Origin: Corynebacterium afermentans subsp. afermentans
GTDB lineage: Bacteria > Actinomycetota > Actinomycetes > Mycobacteriales > Mycobacteriaceae
DNA length: 64,000 nt
NCBI RefSeq assembly: GCF_030408355.1
Contig: NZ_CP046606.1
Coordinates: 2,108,001-2,172,000 of the forward strand
Reading direction: 5' to 3'
The notes below the pieces were generated by a model. The model worked only from the letters and a program-made list of their open reading frames with translations. It was not told the origin of the DNA and made no database searches. The position numbers were made by a program, and so were the translations under genes. The stretch's first letter is position 1; each line of letters starts with the position of its first letter. Below, in pieces: positions 34,222 through 42,900 of the stretch.

Positions 34222-34509
34222 ATGATCTATGTCGTTTTTGGTGCGGTGGTCGCGCTATTCATCTCCTTATGCATCATGGCAATCGGGTACCTAGTCCACC
34301 TTTCAGCTAAGCAGAAAGTGCTTTCTCCATACCGTTTCTTAGTCGTGATGGTTTTACTAGCACCCGTTTTTCTGATCTACGACATACTCAACGATGAGAT
34401 GTGTAGTGGCCTTTTCAATTATGCGGTCAGCGGTTACTTAATTACCGCAGTCATCATCTGTTCTCTATGGCGCATCGTTGCGGATGACCTCAGCGAAGCG
34501 TGGGAGTAG
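34222..34509 (+). CDS. Small three-helix membrane protein, hypothetical
   Basis: This 95-residue protein has three hydrophobic segments (VVFGAVVALFISLCIMAIGYLV, then FLVVMVLLAPVFLIYDIL, then YLITAVIICSLWRIV) and an acidic tail DDLSEAWE. AGAGAG lies just upstream of the ATG at 34222. Its base composition is lower in GC than the conserved operons. No family is recognised; it may be cargo of the decayed mobile element nearby. Confidence 0.5.
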   Translation: MIYVVFGAVVALFISLCIMAIGYLVHLSAKQKVLSPYRFLVVMVLLAPVFLIYDILNDEMCSGLFNYAVSGYLITAVIICSLWRIVADDLSEAWE

Positions 34510-34529
34510 GAGCGGTCGTTAGGAGAGAG

Positions 34530-34735
34530 TGTGTATCCAGTGCTTCCCGCGAGGTATTTATACAAGGCGGTTCGCCCGATCCCGAGCCTGCGGGCGACTT
34601 CCGCTTTGGGCACACCATCAGCTATCCACCCCGGGACTGGGCAACCTGGGCGTCGTTAAGCACCTTCGCCCGCCCCTTGTATACCCCGCGCGTCTTCGCT
34701 CGGACGATGCCCTCGGCCTGGCGCTCCTTAATTAG
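34530..34735 (-). pseudogene. Serine recombinase (resolvase/invertase) C-terminal remnant
   Basis: Read on the minus strand, one frame gives LIKERQAEGIVRAKTRGVYK and GRAKVLNDAQVAQ, then a frameshift near 34620 leads to a second frame, DGVPKAEVARRLGIGRTALY followed by KYL. Together these match the end of the catalytic domain and the helix-turn-helix of small serine recombinases. The N-terminal catalytic domain is missing, and the fragment abuts the flippase-like pseudogene. It is a dead remnant of a transposon or integrative element. Confidence 0.75.
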
Positions 34736-35128
34736 GTCTCCGCGATCCGCATCTCCGCGCCAGCGTTTTTCGCGGCGGCGGGTCTGTCGCTTGCGAACCG
34801 GCTTTTGGACCTGGCCACGATGGTCTTCGCCGTGTGGGCCGTGGCCGGCCAGGGCGTGCCGCTTGCCGGGGTGTGCCTGGCGTTCATCATGACCAAGCTG
34901 GCCGGCTCAGCCCAGGTCACGCCCGGCGGTCTCGGCACAGTGGAGCCGGTGGCGGTGGGCATGCTGGTCGCCGCGGGGCTGCCGCTGGCCCACGCCACGG
35001 CGGCGACGGTGGTGTACCGGGCCGTGTCGTTTGTGCTCATCACCGCGATCGGGTGAGTCGTCTACGCGGCGGTGTACGCCGGGCGCGGGTTCATGGCCGG
35101 GCGCCCGGCCGCTGGCGAAGCCGTTTGA
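34736..35128 (+). pseudogene. Truncated flippase-like paralogue with internal stop
   Basis: Starting at 34736 without a start codon, the frame encodes a sequence homologous to the last third of the intact protein at 31979-33022: NRLLDLATMVFAVWAV and FIMTKLAGSAQVTPGGLGTV align with its NRLLDLVVLFFCVWAV and FIMTKLAGAAQVTPGGVGTV. A TGA at 35054-35056 replaces the conserved tryptophan after LITAIG, and the frame then continues as VVYAAVYAGRGFMAGRP. The 5' two thirds are absent and the junction coincides with the recombinase remnant. Confidence 0.8.
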
Positions 35129-35186
35129 GCTTGCGTGACGTTTTATCTTGCGCACGGCGCGCAACTTGGGTCTATGGTGACAAGAC

Positions 35187-36638
35187 ATGAGCGTTTCCAG
35201 GATGTTTTACGGACGCAGCGTGGATTTTGAACGCGTCGTGCCCATCGGCTGGCACGCGCACGAGGAGGGGGTTGCCACACTCCTGGATAGCTTCCGGCGG
35301 GTGCCAGACGGCCAGCGGGTGCGCCTGGCCAAGAAGACGTCGAACCTTTTCCGTTCCCGCGACGCGGAGAGCGCCGGACTCAACGTGGATGGCCTGCGCG
35401 GCGTCATCGCCGTCGACCCAGTGACAAAAACCGCCGACGTGCAGGGCATGTGCACCTACGAAGACCTAGTCGACGCGACCCTGCCGTACGGCCTCGCGCC
35501 ACTCGTGGTGCCGCAGCTGAAAACCATCACGCTCGGCGGCGCCGTCTCCGGCATGGGCGTGGAGTCCACCTCCTTCCGCAACGGCCTGCCGCATGAATCC
35601 GTGCTCGAGATGGACGTGCTGGTGGGCACCGGCGACGTCGTCACCTGCTCGCGCGAGGACAACGTTGCACTCTTCCGCGCGTTCCCAAACTCGTACGGCT
35701 CACTAGGCTACGCGGTACGCCTCACCATCGAGCTCGAGGAGGTCGCGCCGTTCATCGAGCTCCAGCACGTGCGTTACAACGACCTGACGGCCTTCCAGGA
35801 CGCTCTGGCCGACGCCGCCGCCGCAGGTGAGTGGGGCGGGCGCGCCCTGCACGGCCTCGACGCCGTCGCGTTCTCCCCCACCGAGCAATACCTCGTCTGC
35901 GCCTTCCAGGCGAGCGAGGCGCCGGAGACCTCCGACTACACGCGCGACGCCGTGTACTACCGCTCGCTGCAGCACCCGTCGGGCGTGCACCACGACTTCC
36001 TCACTATCCGCGATTACATCTGGCGCTGGGACACCGACTGGTTCTGGTGCTCCCGCGCCTTCGGCACCCAGAACCCCAAGGTGCGCAAGTTCTGGCCGCG
36101 CGAGCTGCGTCGCAGCGCGTTCTATTGGAAGCTCGTGGGCCTGGACAAGAAGTACGACCTTGAGTATCGGTTCCTGAAGAAGCCGAAAGGCCTGCCGCGC
36201 ACCGAGCGCGTCGTGCAAGACATCGAGGTGCGCGACACGCAGATCGCCGAGTTCCTCGACTGGTTCTTCAAAGCCAGCGATATCCAGCCGGTTTGGCTGT
36301 GTCCGATCCGGCTGCGGGACGGCGTCGATACGCTCGCTGGCGTCGGCCTCGACGAAGAGGCGCCGTGGCCGCTCTACCCCCTCGAGCCGGCGACGACGTG
36401 GGTGAACGTCGGCTTCTGGTCCGGCGTCCCGGAGGTGGAGCCGGGGGCCTTCAACAAGGTCATCGAGCGGAAGGTCTCAGACCTCGGCGGGCACAAATCC
36501 CTGTACTCCGAGGCGTTCTACGACCGCGCCGAGTTCGAGCGCCTCTACGGCGGGGACCTGCCGGAGCAGATGAAAGCCCAGTACGACCCGGACCGGCGCT
36601 TCCCGGGCCTCTATAAAAAGACAGTGGAAAACGCGTAG
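35187..36638 (+). CDS. tmsA: FAD-binding oxidoreductase, 10-methylene fatty acid reductase (TmsA-like)
   Basis: This 483-residue FAD-linked oxidase-fold protein (similar to DHCR24-type reductases) has the FAD-binding segment TKTADVQGMCTYEDLVDATL near residue 80 and TLGGAVSGMGVESTSFRNGL near residue 115. It sits directly before a cyclopropane-synthase-like methyltransferase and a DUF3054 protein. In mycobacteria and relatives that trio makes 10-methyl branched (tuberculostearic) fatty acids: the methyltransferase adds a methylene at C10 of oleoyl chains and this enzyme reduces it. Start ATG 35187 gives a normal length. Function rests on family and context. Confidence 0.75.
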   Translation: MSVSRMFYGRSVDFERVVPIGWHAHEEGVATLLDSFRRVPDGQRVRLAKKTSNLFRSRDAESAGLNVDGLRGVIAVDPVTKTADVQGMCTYEDLVDATLPYGLAPLVVPQLKTITLGGAVSGMGVESTSFRNGLPHESVLEMDVLVGTGDVVTCSREDNVALFRAFPNSYGSLGYAVRLTIELEEVAPFIELQHVRYNDLTAFQDALADAAAAGEWGGRALHGLDAVAFSPTEQYLVCAFQASEAPETSDYTRDAVYYRSLQHPSGVHHDFLTIRDYIWRWDTDWFWCSRAFGTQNPKVRKFWPRELRRSAFYWKLVGLDKKYDLEYRFLKKPKGLPRTERVVQDIEVRDTQIAEFLDWFFKASDIQPVWLCPIRLRDGVDTLAGVGLDEEAPWPLYPLEPATTWVNVGFWSGVPEVEPGAFNKVIERKVSDLGGHKSLYSEAFYDRAEFERLYGGDLPEQMKAQYDPDRRFPGLYKKTVENA

Positions 36639-36642
36639 GAGA

Positions 36643-37941
36643 ATGGCAATGCAGATGACCGTGGCGGATATCGTCGACACCCTCTTCCCCTCTGGCACCC
36701 CGTTCAAGTGGGAAGCTTTCGACGGCTCATCAACGGGACCGGCGGACGCCAAGCACACCGTGAAGGTGAACAGCCCCGGGGGCCTGTCCTACATAGTCAC
36801 CCACCCCGGCGACGTCGGCCTCGCCCGCGCCTGGGTCACCGATGGCCTGGCGGTTGAAGGTGCGCACCTCGCGCACCCGTACGACGTCTTCGATGACATG
36901 CGCACCCTCTACAACAACTACAAGCGCCCGAACCCGCGCGAGCTCGTCCGCATCGCACGCTCCCTGCGCTCCATGGGCGCACTGCAGATCCAGCCAATCC
37001 CGGGGGCGGAGCAAGCGTCCTGGCTCGAGCGCACCATCCGCCAGGGTCTCGCCCCGCACTCGAAGGAACGCGACGCCCAGGTTATTTCGTCCCACTACGA
37101 CGTGGGCAACGACTTCTACGAGCTGTTCCTCGGCGACTCCATGGCCTACACCTGCGCCTACTACCCCACCCCGGACGCCACACTCGACGAGGCGCAGGAA
37201 AACAAGTTCCGCCTCGTCTTTGAGAAGATGAACCTTAAGCCCGGTGACAAACACCTCGACGTCGGCTGTGGCTGGGGCTCCATGGTGCGTTACGCAGCCC
37301 GCCAGGGCGTGAAGTCACTCGGCGTCACCCTGTCGAAGGAGCAGGCCGAGTGGGCGCAGGCGAAGATTAAGGAGGAGGGCCTCGAGGACCTCGCGGAGGT
37401 GCGCTTCTTGGACTACCGCGATGTCACCGAGACCGACTTCGACGGCATCTCTTCGATCGGTCTGCTGGAACACATCGGGGTGAAGAATTTCGCCTCGTAC
37501 TTTGAGTTCCTCGCCGGCAAGCTGCGCCCGGGTGGCGTGATGGTAAACCACTGCATCACCTACCCGGACAACCACAAGACGCCGCAGGGCGACTTCATCA
37601 ACCGCTACATCTTCCCGGACGGCGAGCTCACCGGCTCCGGCACGATCATTTACGAGATGCAGGACCACGGCTTCGAAGTCTTCCACGAGGAGAACATCCG
37701 CTTCGACTACATGCGCACGCTGCACGACTGGTGTGAGAACCTCAAGGCCAATTGGGACGAGGCAGTCGCGCTCGTCGGCGAGAACACCGCTAAGTTGTGG
37801 GGCATGTACATGGCGGGCTCCGAATGGGGTTTCGAGCACGACGTCGTGGAGCTGCACCAGGTCGTGGGCATCAAGCTTGCTAGCGACGGCTCCCGCGCCG
37901 GCACACCTGAGCGCCGGTGGTGGAACGACTCGGTGTTCTAG
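36643..37941 (+). CDS. tmsB: Cyclopropane-fatty-acid-synthase family methyltransferase (TmsB-like)
   Basis: This 432-residue SAM-dependent methyltransferase of the CFA/mycolate-methyltransferase family shows VISSHYDVGNDFYELFLGDS, MAYTCAYY, motif I HLDVGCGWGSMVRYAA near residue 205 and the active-site region IGLLEHIGVKNF. It begins four bases after the reductase gene. With that partner it is predicted to add a methyl group at C10 of phospholipid oleoyl chains, giving tuberculostearic-type acids. A simple cyclopropane synthase is the alternative, but pairing with the FAD reductase argues against it. Confidence 0.8.
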   Translation: MAMQMTVADIVDTLFPSGTPFKWEAFDGSSTGPADAKHTVKVNSPGGLSYIVTHPGDVGLARAWVTDGLAVEGAHLAHPYDVFDDMRTLYNNYKRPNPRELVRIARSLRSMGALQIQPIPGAEQASWLERTIRQGLAPHSKERDAQVISSHYDVGNDFYELFLGDSMAYTCAYYPTPDATLDEAQENKFRLVFEKMNLKPGDKHLDVGCGWGSMVRYAARQGVKSLGVTLSKEQAEWAQAKIKEEGLEDLAEVRFLDYRDVTETDFDGISSIGLLEHIGVKNFASYFEFLAGKLRPGGVMVNHCITYPDNHKTPQGDFINRYIFPDGELTGSGTIIYEMQDHGFEVFHEENIRFDYMRTLHDWCENLKANWDEAVALVGENTAKLWGMYMAGSEWGFEHDVVELHQVVGIKLASDGSRAGTPERRWWNDSVF

Positions 37942-37951
37942 AGTGGCTGGC

Positions 37952-38299
37952 ATGAGCAACACCATCTCCAAGCCCTACGCCATCGCCGCCGACTACGTCG
38001 CCATCGCCGCCTTCGCCCTCTTGGCGCGCGCGGCGCACCAGTCCGACGACATGCCCTTCAACTTCACCGGCTGGCTGTCCACCCTGTGGCCGTTCGCCCT
38101 CGGCGTGACGCTCGGCTGGCTGATTACCCGTGAGAACAAGGGCGGGCTCATCTGGATCATCACCGTGGTCACGGGGCTCGTGATCTGGGGCATCCGCAAC
38201 GGCGACGTCCCCCACTGGTCTTTCATCGTCGTCGCCACCACCATGAGTGCGCTGCTGATGCTCGGCTGGCGCGGCGTGGCCAAACTCGTGCGCAAGTAG
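37952..38299 (+). CDS. tmsC: DUF3054 membrane protein (TmsC-like)
   Basis: This 115-residue protein has four likely transmembrane helices (YVAIAAFALLARAAH, LWPFALGVTLGWLI, LIWIITVVTGLVIWGI, FIVVATTMSALLMLGW) and matches DUF3054. It follows the methyltransferase by about ten bases and completes the three-gene 10-methyl fatty acid operon. Its biochemical role is not established. A GTG at 37943 would add three residues. Confidence 0.75.
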   Translation: MSNTISKPYAIAADYVAIAAFALLARAAHQSDDMPFNFTGWLSTLWPFALGVTLGWLITRENKGGLIWIITVVTGLVIWGIRNGDVPHWSFIVVATTMSALLMLGWRGVAKLVRK

Positions 38300-38304
38300 G
38301 GCTT

Positions 38305-38415
38305 TTAGAACCCGATGCCGAAGTTCCAGGCCGGGTTTCCGGTCTGGATGCCATTGATAAACCAGACCAGCATGCTGATCAGGTCGCCGACGATGTCAAG
38401 AGTGGAAGAAAGCAT
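38305..38415 (-). CDS. 36-residue hydrophobic peptide at the end of the mycolate operon
   Basis: An ATG at 38415, preceded by TAAGG at about nine bases, opens a 36-residue frame beginning MLSSTLDIVGDLISMLVWFI and ending NPAWNFGIGF, stopping at TAA 38305. It starts 14 bases after the accD4 stop on the same strand, so it would be the last gene of the fadD32-pks13-accD4 transcript. Length and amphipathic, Trp/Phe-rich character recall small corynebacterial porin-type peptides (PorA/PorH), but no sequence match was recognised. It could also be a regulatory or assembly peptide. It is too short for standard gene calling. Confidence 0.5.
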   Translation of the reverse strand: MLSSTLDIVGDLISMLVWFINGIQTGNPAWNFGIGF

Positions 38416-38429
38416 GGGGTGAAACCTTA

Positions 38430-39971
38430 CTAGAGGGGACTAATGGTGTGCTTCTTAGGCAGGTCGAATTCCTGCTTGGAGGCTAGCTGGCGCAGGGCAC
38501 GTCGTAAAGCGAGGCGGGTCTGCGACGGTTCGATCATCTGGTCGATGTAACCGCGCTCCGCGGCGACGTACGGCGAGGTCATTTCCTGGTCGTAGAAGTC
38601 CATGAACATCTTCTTCATGGCCTCGCGCTGCGCCGGGTCCTCGATGGCGGCGAGCTGCTTGCCCTGCAGCATCACCACCGCCGCCGCCGAACCCATCACC
38701 GCGATCTGGGCGGTGGGCCACGCTAGGTTGATGTCGCCGTTGAGGTTCTTCGAACCCATCACCGCGTACGCGCCGCCGTAGGCCTTGCGCACCACCAGCG
38801 TGACCTTCGGCACGGTGGCCTCCACGCCCGCGAACGCGAACTTCGCGCCGCGGTGAATCAGTCCCTCGCGCTCCTGCTCCACGCCCGGCAGGTAGCCGGG
38901 GGTGTCCACGACGTAGACGATGGGGATGTTGTAGGCGTCGCAGGTGCGGATGAAGCGTGCGCCCTTGTCGGCGGCGTCCGCGTCGATGCAGCCCGCGGCG
39001 TACATGGGGTTGTTGGCGACGAAGCCGACGGCGCGGCCGTCGATACGCCCGAATGCGCAGATGAGGTTCTCCGCGTACCCGGACTGGACCTCGACGAGGT
39101 CCTCGTCGTCGCCGAGCTGTACCAGCAGGTCCATCATGTCGTAGCCGGCGTTGGTGTCGTCGGGCATGAAGGTGTCCAGCGCTGAGTCGTCGAGCTCCTC
39201 GTCCGGCTGCGCGGCGACGACGGGCGCGGCGTCGAACGTGGACGTCGGCAGGTGCGCCAGCAGGTCCTTGACGTAGTCGAAGGCGTCCCCCTCCGTCGCC
39301 ACAACCGCCTGGATGTTGCCGGCTTGCTCCTGCACGCGCGCGCCACCGAGCTCGGCGGAGGTGATGTCCTCGCCGGTGACCTCGCGGATCACGTTCGGGC
39401 CGGTGACGTACATCTCGGACTCGCCGTCCACCGCCACCACGAAGTCCGTGGTCACCGGCGCGTACACGGCGCCGCCAGCGGACTTGCCCAGCATGATGGA
39501 GATCTGCGGCACGCGGCCCGACAGCGGCAGCTGGCGCTTCGCGATCTCGGAGTACATGGCCAGCGACGTCACCGCGTCCTGGATGCGCGCGCCGCCGGAG
39601 TCCTGGATGCCGATCACCGGGCAGGAGATCTTGATGGCGAACTCCATGACCTCGGTGACCTTGCGCCCGAACGTTACGCCGACTGACCCGCCGTAGACGG
39701 TCTTGTCGTGGGCGTACACCGCAACGGGGCGGCCGTCGATGCGCCCGTAGCCGGTGACCACGCCGTCGGAGTAGACGGCGTCCGGGTCGCCGGGGGTGCG
39801 GGCGAGCGTGCCGATTTCGACGAAGGAGCCTTCGTCCAGCAGCGCGTCGATGCGCTGGCGCGGGGTGGTGCGCCCGGCGTCGTCGCGGCGCTTCCGGGAG
39901 CGCTCAGAGCCCGGGTCCTGTGCCTTGTCCAGGCGCTCGCGCAGGTCGGCGAGTTTGTCTGCGGTACTCAT
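38430..39971 (-). CDS. accD4: Acyl-CoA carboxylase beta subunit AccD4
   Basis: This 513-residue carboxyltransferase subunit shows the family features FGRKVTEVMEFAIK, GIQDSGGARIQD and YGGAYAVMGSKNL, where the glycine-rich loops bind acyl-CoA and biotin. In mycolate producers the AccD4-type subunit (called AccD3 in C. glutamicum) carboxylates the fatty acyl-CoA that becomes the alpha branch for Pks13. It lies immediately downstream of pks13, overlapping by four bases, so they are translationally coupled. Length and start are standard. Confidence 0.93.
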   Translation of the reverse strand: MSTADKLADLRERLDKAQDPGSERSRKRRDDAGRTTPRQRIDALLDEGSFVEIGTLARTPGDPDAVYSDGVVTGYGRIDGRPVAVYAHDKTVYGGSVGVTFGRKVTEVMEFAIKISCPVIGIQDSGGARIQDAVTSLAMYSEIAKRQLPLSGRVPQISIMLGKSAGGAVYAPVTTDFVVAVDGESEMYVTGPNVIREVTGEDITSAELGGARVQEQAGNIQAVVATEGDAFDYVKDLLAHLPTSTFDAAPVVAAQPDEELDDSALDTFMPDDTNAGYDMMDLLVQLGDDEDLVEVQSGYAENLICAFGRIDGRAVGFVANNPMYAAGCIDADAADKGARFIRTCDAYNIPIVYVVDTPGYLPGVEQEREGLIHRGAKFAFAGVEATVPKVTLVVRKAYGGAYAVMGSKNLNGDINLAWPTAQIAVMGSAAAVVMLQGKQLAAIEDPAQREAMKKMFMDFYDQEMTSPYVAAERGYIDQMIEPSQTRLALRRALRQLASKQEFDLPKKHTISPL

Positions 39972-42900
39972 CGCTTCCCCTCAATCCATGCGTTCATATG
40001 CTTGCCGACGATCCCCACCGCCGGCTCGTCCACCACCGCGAGGTGGTCGCCGGGTAGGTGGACGATAGTCAGGTCGTCCACGATAGCGCCCCAGCCGCCG
40101 TCCTCATCGATGTGCGCGTAGTTCGGCTCGAGCTGGATCGCACCGTCGTGCATGCGCTCGGAGCGGAACAGTAGCACCGGCACCTTCACATCCGCCCAGC
40201 GGCTGAAGTCCAGGTGGTTGAGGATCTGGTTGTCCACGAACGACGCCCGCTGGTGCTCGAGCACGCCGGCGGCCAGGCCGTGCTCGGAGGCGTCGGTGGT
40301 GGCCAAAAACTCGGTGAGCATTTGCAAAAGCGCGTCTTCGCCAGCGGTTTCCAGCAGCTCGTACGGCACGTCGAACTCGAGACCGTACGTCTCCTTGGCA
40401 AAGGCGGCGTAGCGGCCCCAGCGCGCCTTCGTCTCCTCGAGCGTGTCCGGGATCGGCTCGGACGGCTGGGTGGTGTCCAGAAGCGCGATGTAGTCGATCT
40501 TGTCGTTGCCCAGCTGGTGCGCGACCTCGTAGGCCAGCGCGCCGCCGAACGACCAGCCGGCTAGGACAACCTTGCGCCCGTCGGCAATGCGCTCAATGTC
40601 CTTGACGTACTCGGCGGCGCGCTCCTCCAGGGAGCCCTCGAGGCGCTCCACGCCGTAGACCGGCACGTCGTCGCCGAGCCTGCGCGCGAGCGGCGCGTAC
40701 ACCGACGACGAGCCGCCGGCCGGGTGGAAGACAAACACCGGATTGGCGGTGCCGTCGCGGAAGACGCGGATGTTGCCGTCCACCGGCGTCTCCAGCCCCT
40801 CGCGCACGAGGTTCGCCAGCGGCTCGAGCGTCTCAGCACCCAGCACGTCGTCCGCGGTGACCTCGATACCGGAGCGCTCAGTGAGGTGGGCGGCGATCTC
40901 GCCCGCCTGCTCCTTGCTAATCGACGGCAACGCCGACGTCACACCAGCCGCCGCCGCACCCGCGTACTTGGCCCAGGCGCCGAAGACCATGCGCTCGGAA
41001 GCGTCGCGTGGGGCAACGCCCACGCCCTGGGTCTTCTCGGTGGCCGCGGCCGGGTCGCGTGACTCGTCGTTGTACGCCAGCGGCTGCGGCTCCTCGGATT
41101 TGCCGGCGACGGCGTCTTCGACGATGCGGATCACGTCGGCGACGGAGGCGTCGCGAAGCGTTTGCACCTGCAGCGGCGGGATCTGGAAGTCGTTTTCCAC
41201 ACGGTTTTTGATGCGCATGCCCATCAGGGAGTCCAGGCCGAGGTCGATCAGCGGCAGCTCGTCGGGCAGGTCTGCGGCGTCGTAGCCCATGGACTCGGAG
41301 ACGATGTCGCGCAGGCGGTCCTCGACCGATTCGCCGGAGTTGGGGTCCCAGCGCACCGCGTCATCGGTGTCGGCGGTGTCGGCGGTGTCGGCGGTGTCGG
41401 CATCGGCCGATGGTTCGTCGTCACGCGGATGCTCCATGACCCCCTGCACCGGCGCGCGGTCGATGGTGGAAGCGAAGCCCTCTGCCACCAGCGCGGAACC
41501 GTCGTACACCTTGACGGACACCCCGCCGAGCGAGGAGGCGACGATGGTGGTCACCTCGCCGTCCGCGGGCAGGTAGCCGTGCTCCTCGGTTGCCACCACG
41601 CGTGCGTTCGGCGAGACCTCGGCGGCGGCGGACTCGATGAGTTGGTACGGGCTGAAGATTTGGTCGGCGGCGGTGGAAAACGCCACTTCGCCGCCCGGTA
41701 GGCGCACGCGCGAGCCCAAAAGCGACGCGCGCGAGGACGACGGGCGCGCCGGCGTCCAGTGGTCCACCTGCCTGAACATGGTCTTCGGCGCCTGCACCAC
41801 TTCACCCGCGCCGTAGAACGCGCCGAAGTCCACGCCCATGCCGTTCACGTACAGTTTCGCGGCGAGGTCCAACAGTGATTCCAGCTCGTCCACCTTGCGC
41901 TTGGTGGTGTACAGCAGCTGCGCGTCCGGCTTGCCGACGGCGAACGCGGTGTTCATCATGCCCATCAGCGCCACCGGGTTCGGGGTGATTTCCACGAGCG
42001 TGGTGTGGCCGGCGTTAAACGCGGCTTCGGTCGCGTCCTGGAAGTACACCGGCTGGCGGGTCATGCGCAGGAAGTACTCATCGTCGTGGACGATTTGGCC
42101 GGGCTGGTACACCTCGCCGCGGTCCACGGAGGAAAACAGCGGCACGCGCAAAGGCCGCGCGTTCAGGCCGGCGATTTCGCCGGCGAGGTCGCCCATGATC
42201 GGGTCGAGGGCGCTGGTGTGGCCGGCGCCGCGCACGTTGAGCTTGCGCGCGAACTTCTCCTCGGCTTCAAGCGCGGCCACTACGTAGTCGACGGCCTTGC
42301 CCGGCCCGCCGACGGTGGTCATGCCGGGCCCCGCGTACACGGCGGGCTCCACACCGGCCGCCTGCTCATGCTTATCGACGAACTCCGCCAACTCCTCGCG
42401 GGAGAGCTCCACCACCGCCATGGCGCCTTCCTGCTCAGTGCCGGCGATCATGGCCTCGCCCTCGCCCATCAAGCGGGCACGCGCGGTGGCGACGAGGATG
42501 CACTCCTCGGCACTTAAGCCGCCGGCGCCGTAGGCCGCGGCGATCTCGCCCATGGACATGCCCATCGTGGCGGCCGGGGTGATGCCGGCGGCGGCGAGCA
42601 GGTCGGTCTGGGCGATCTGGATGGCGGTGATGGTGACCTGGCCGTTTTCGGTGTCGTAGGTCAGCTCGTCGTTTTCGATGATCTCGAGCATGGACCAGCC
42701 GGCCTGGAATTTGACCATCTCGTCCAGCTCGCGCATGCGGCGTGCGAACAGCGGGGAGCGCGTGATGAGCTCCTTGGCCATCTTGCGGTGCTGGGATCCG
42801 AAGCCGGAGTAGACGAAGACCGGGCCCATCGGGGTGGGCGCGTCTGCGGCGGCGATGCCGGGGCCGATCTTGCCGTCGGCGACCTGGCGCAGTCGGCGCA

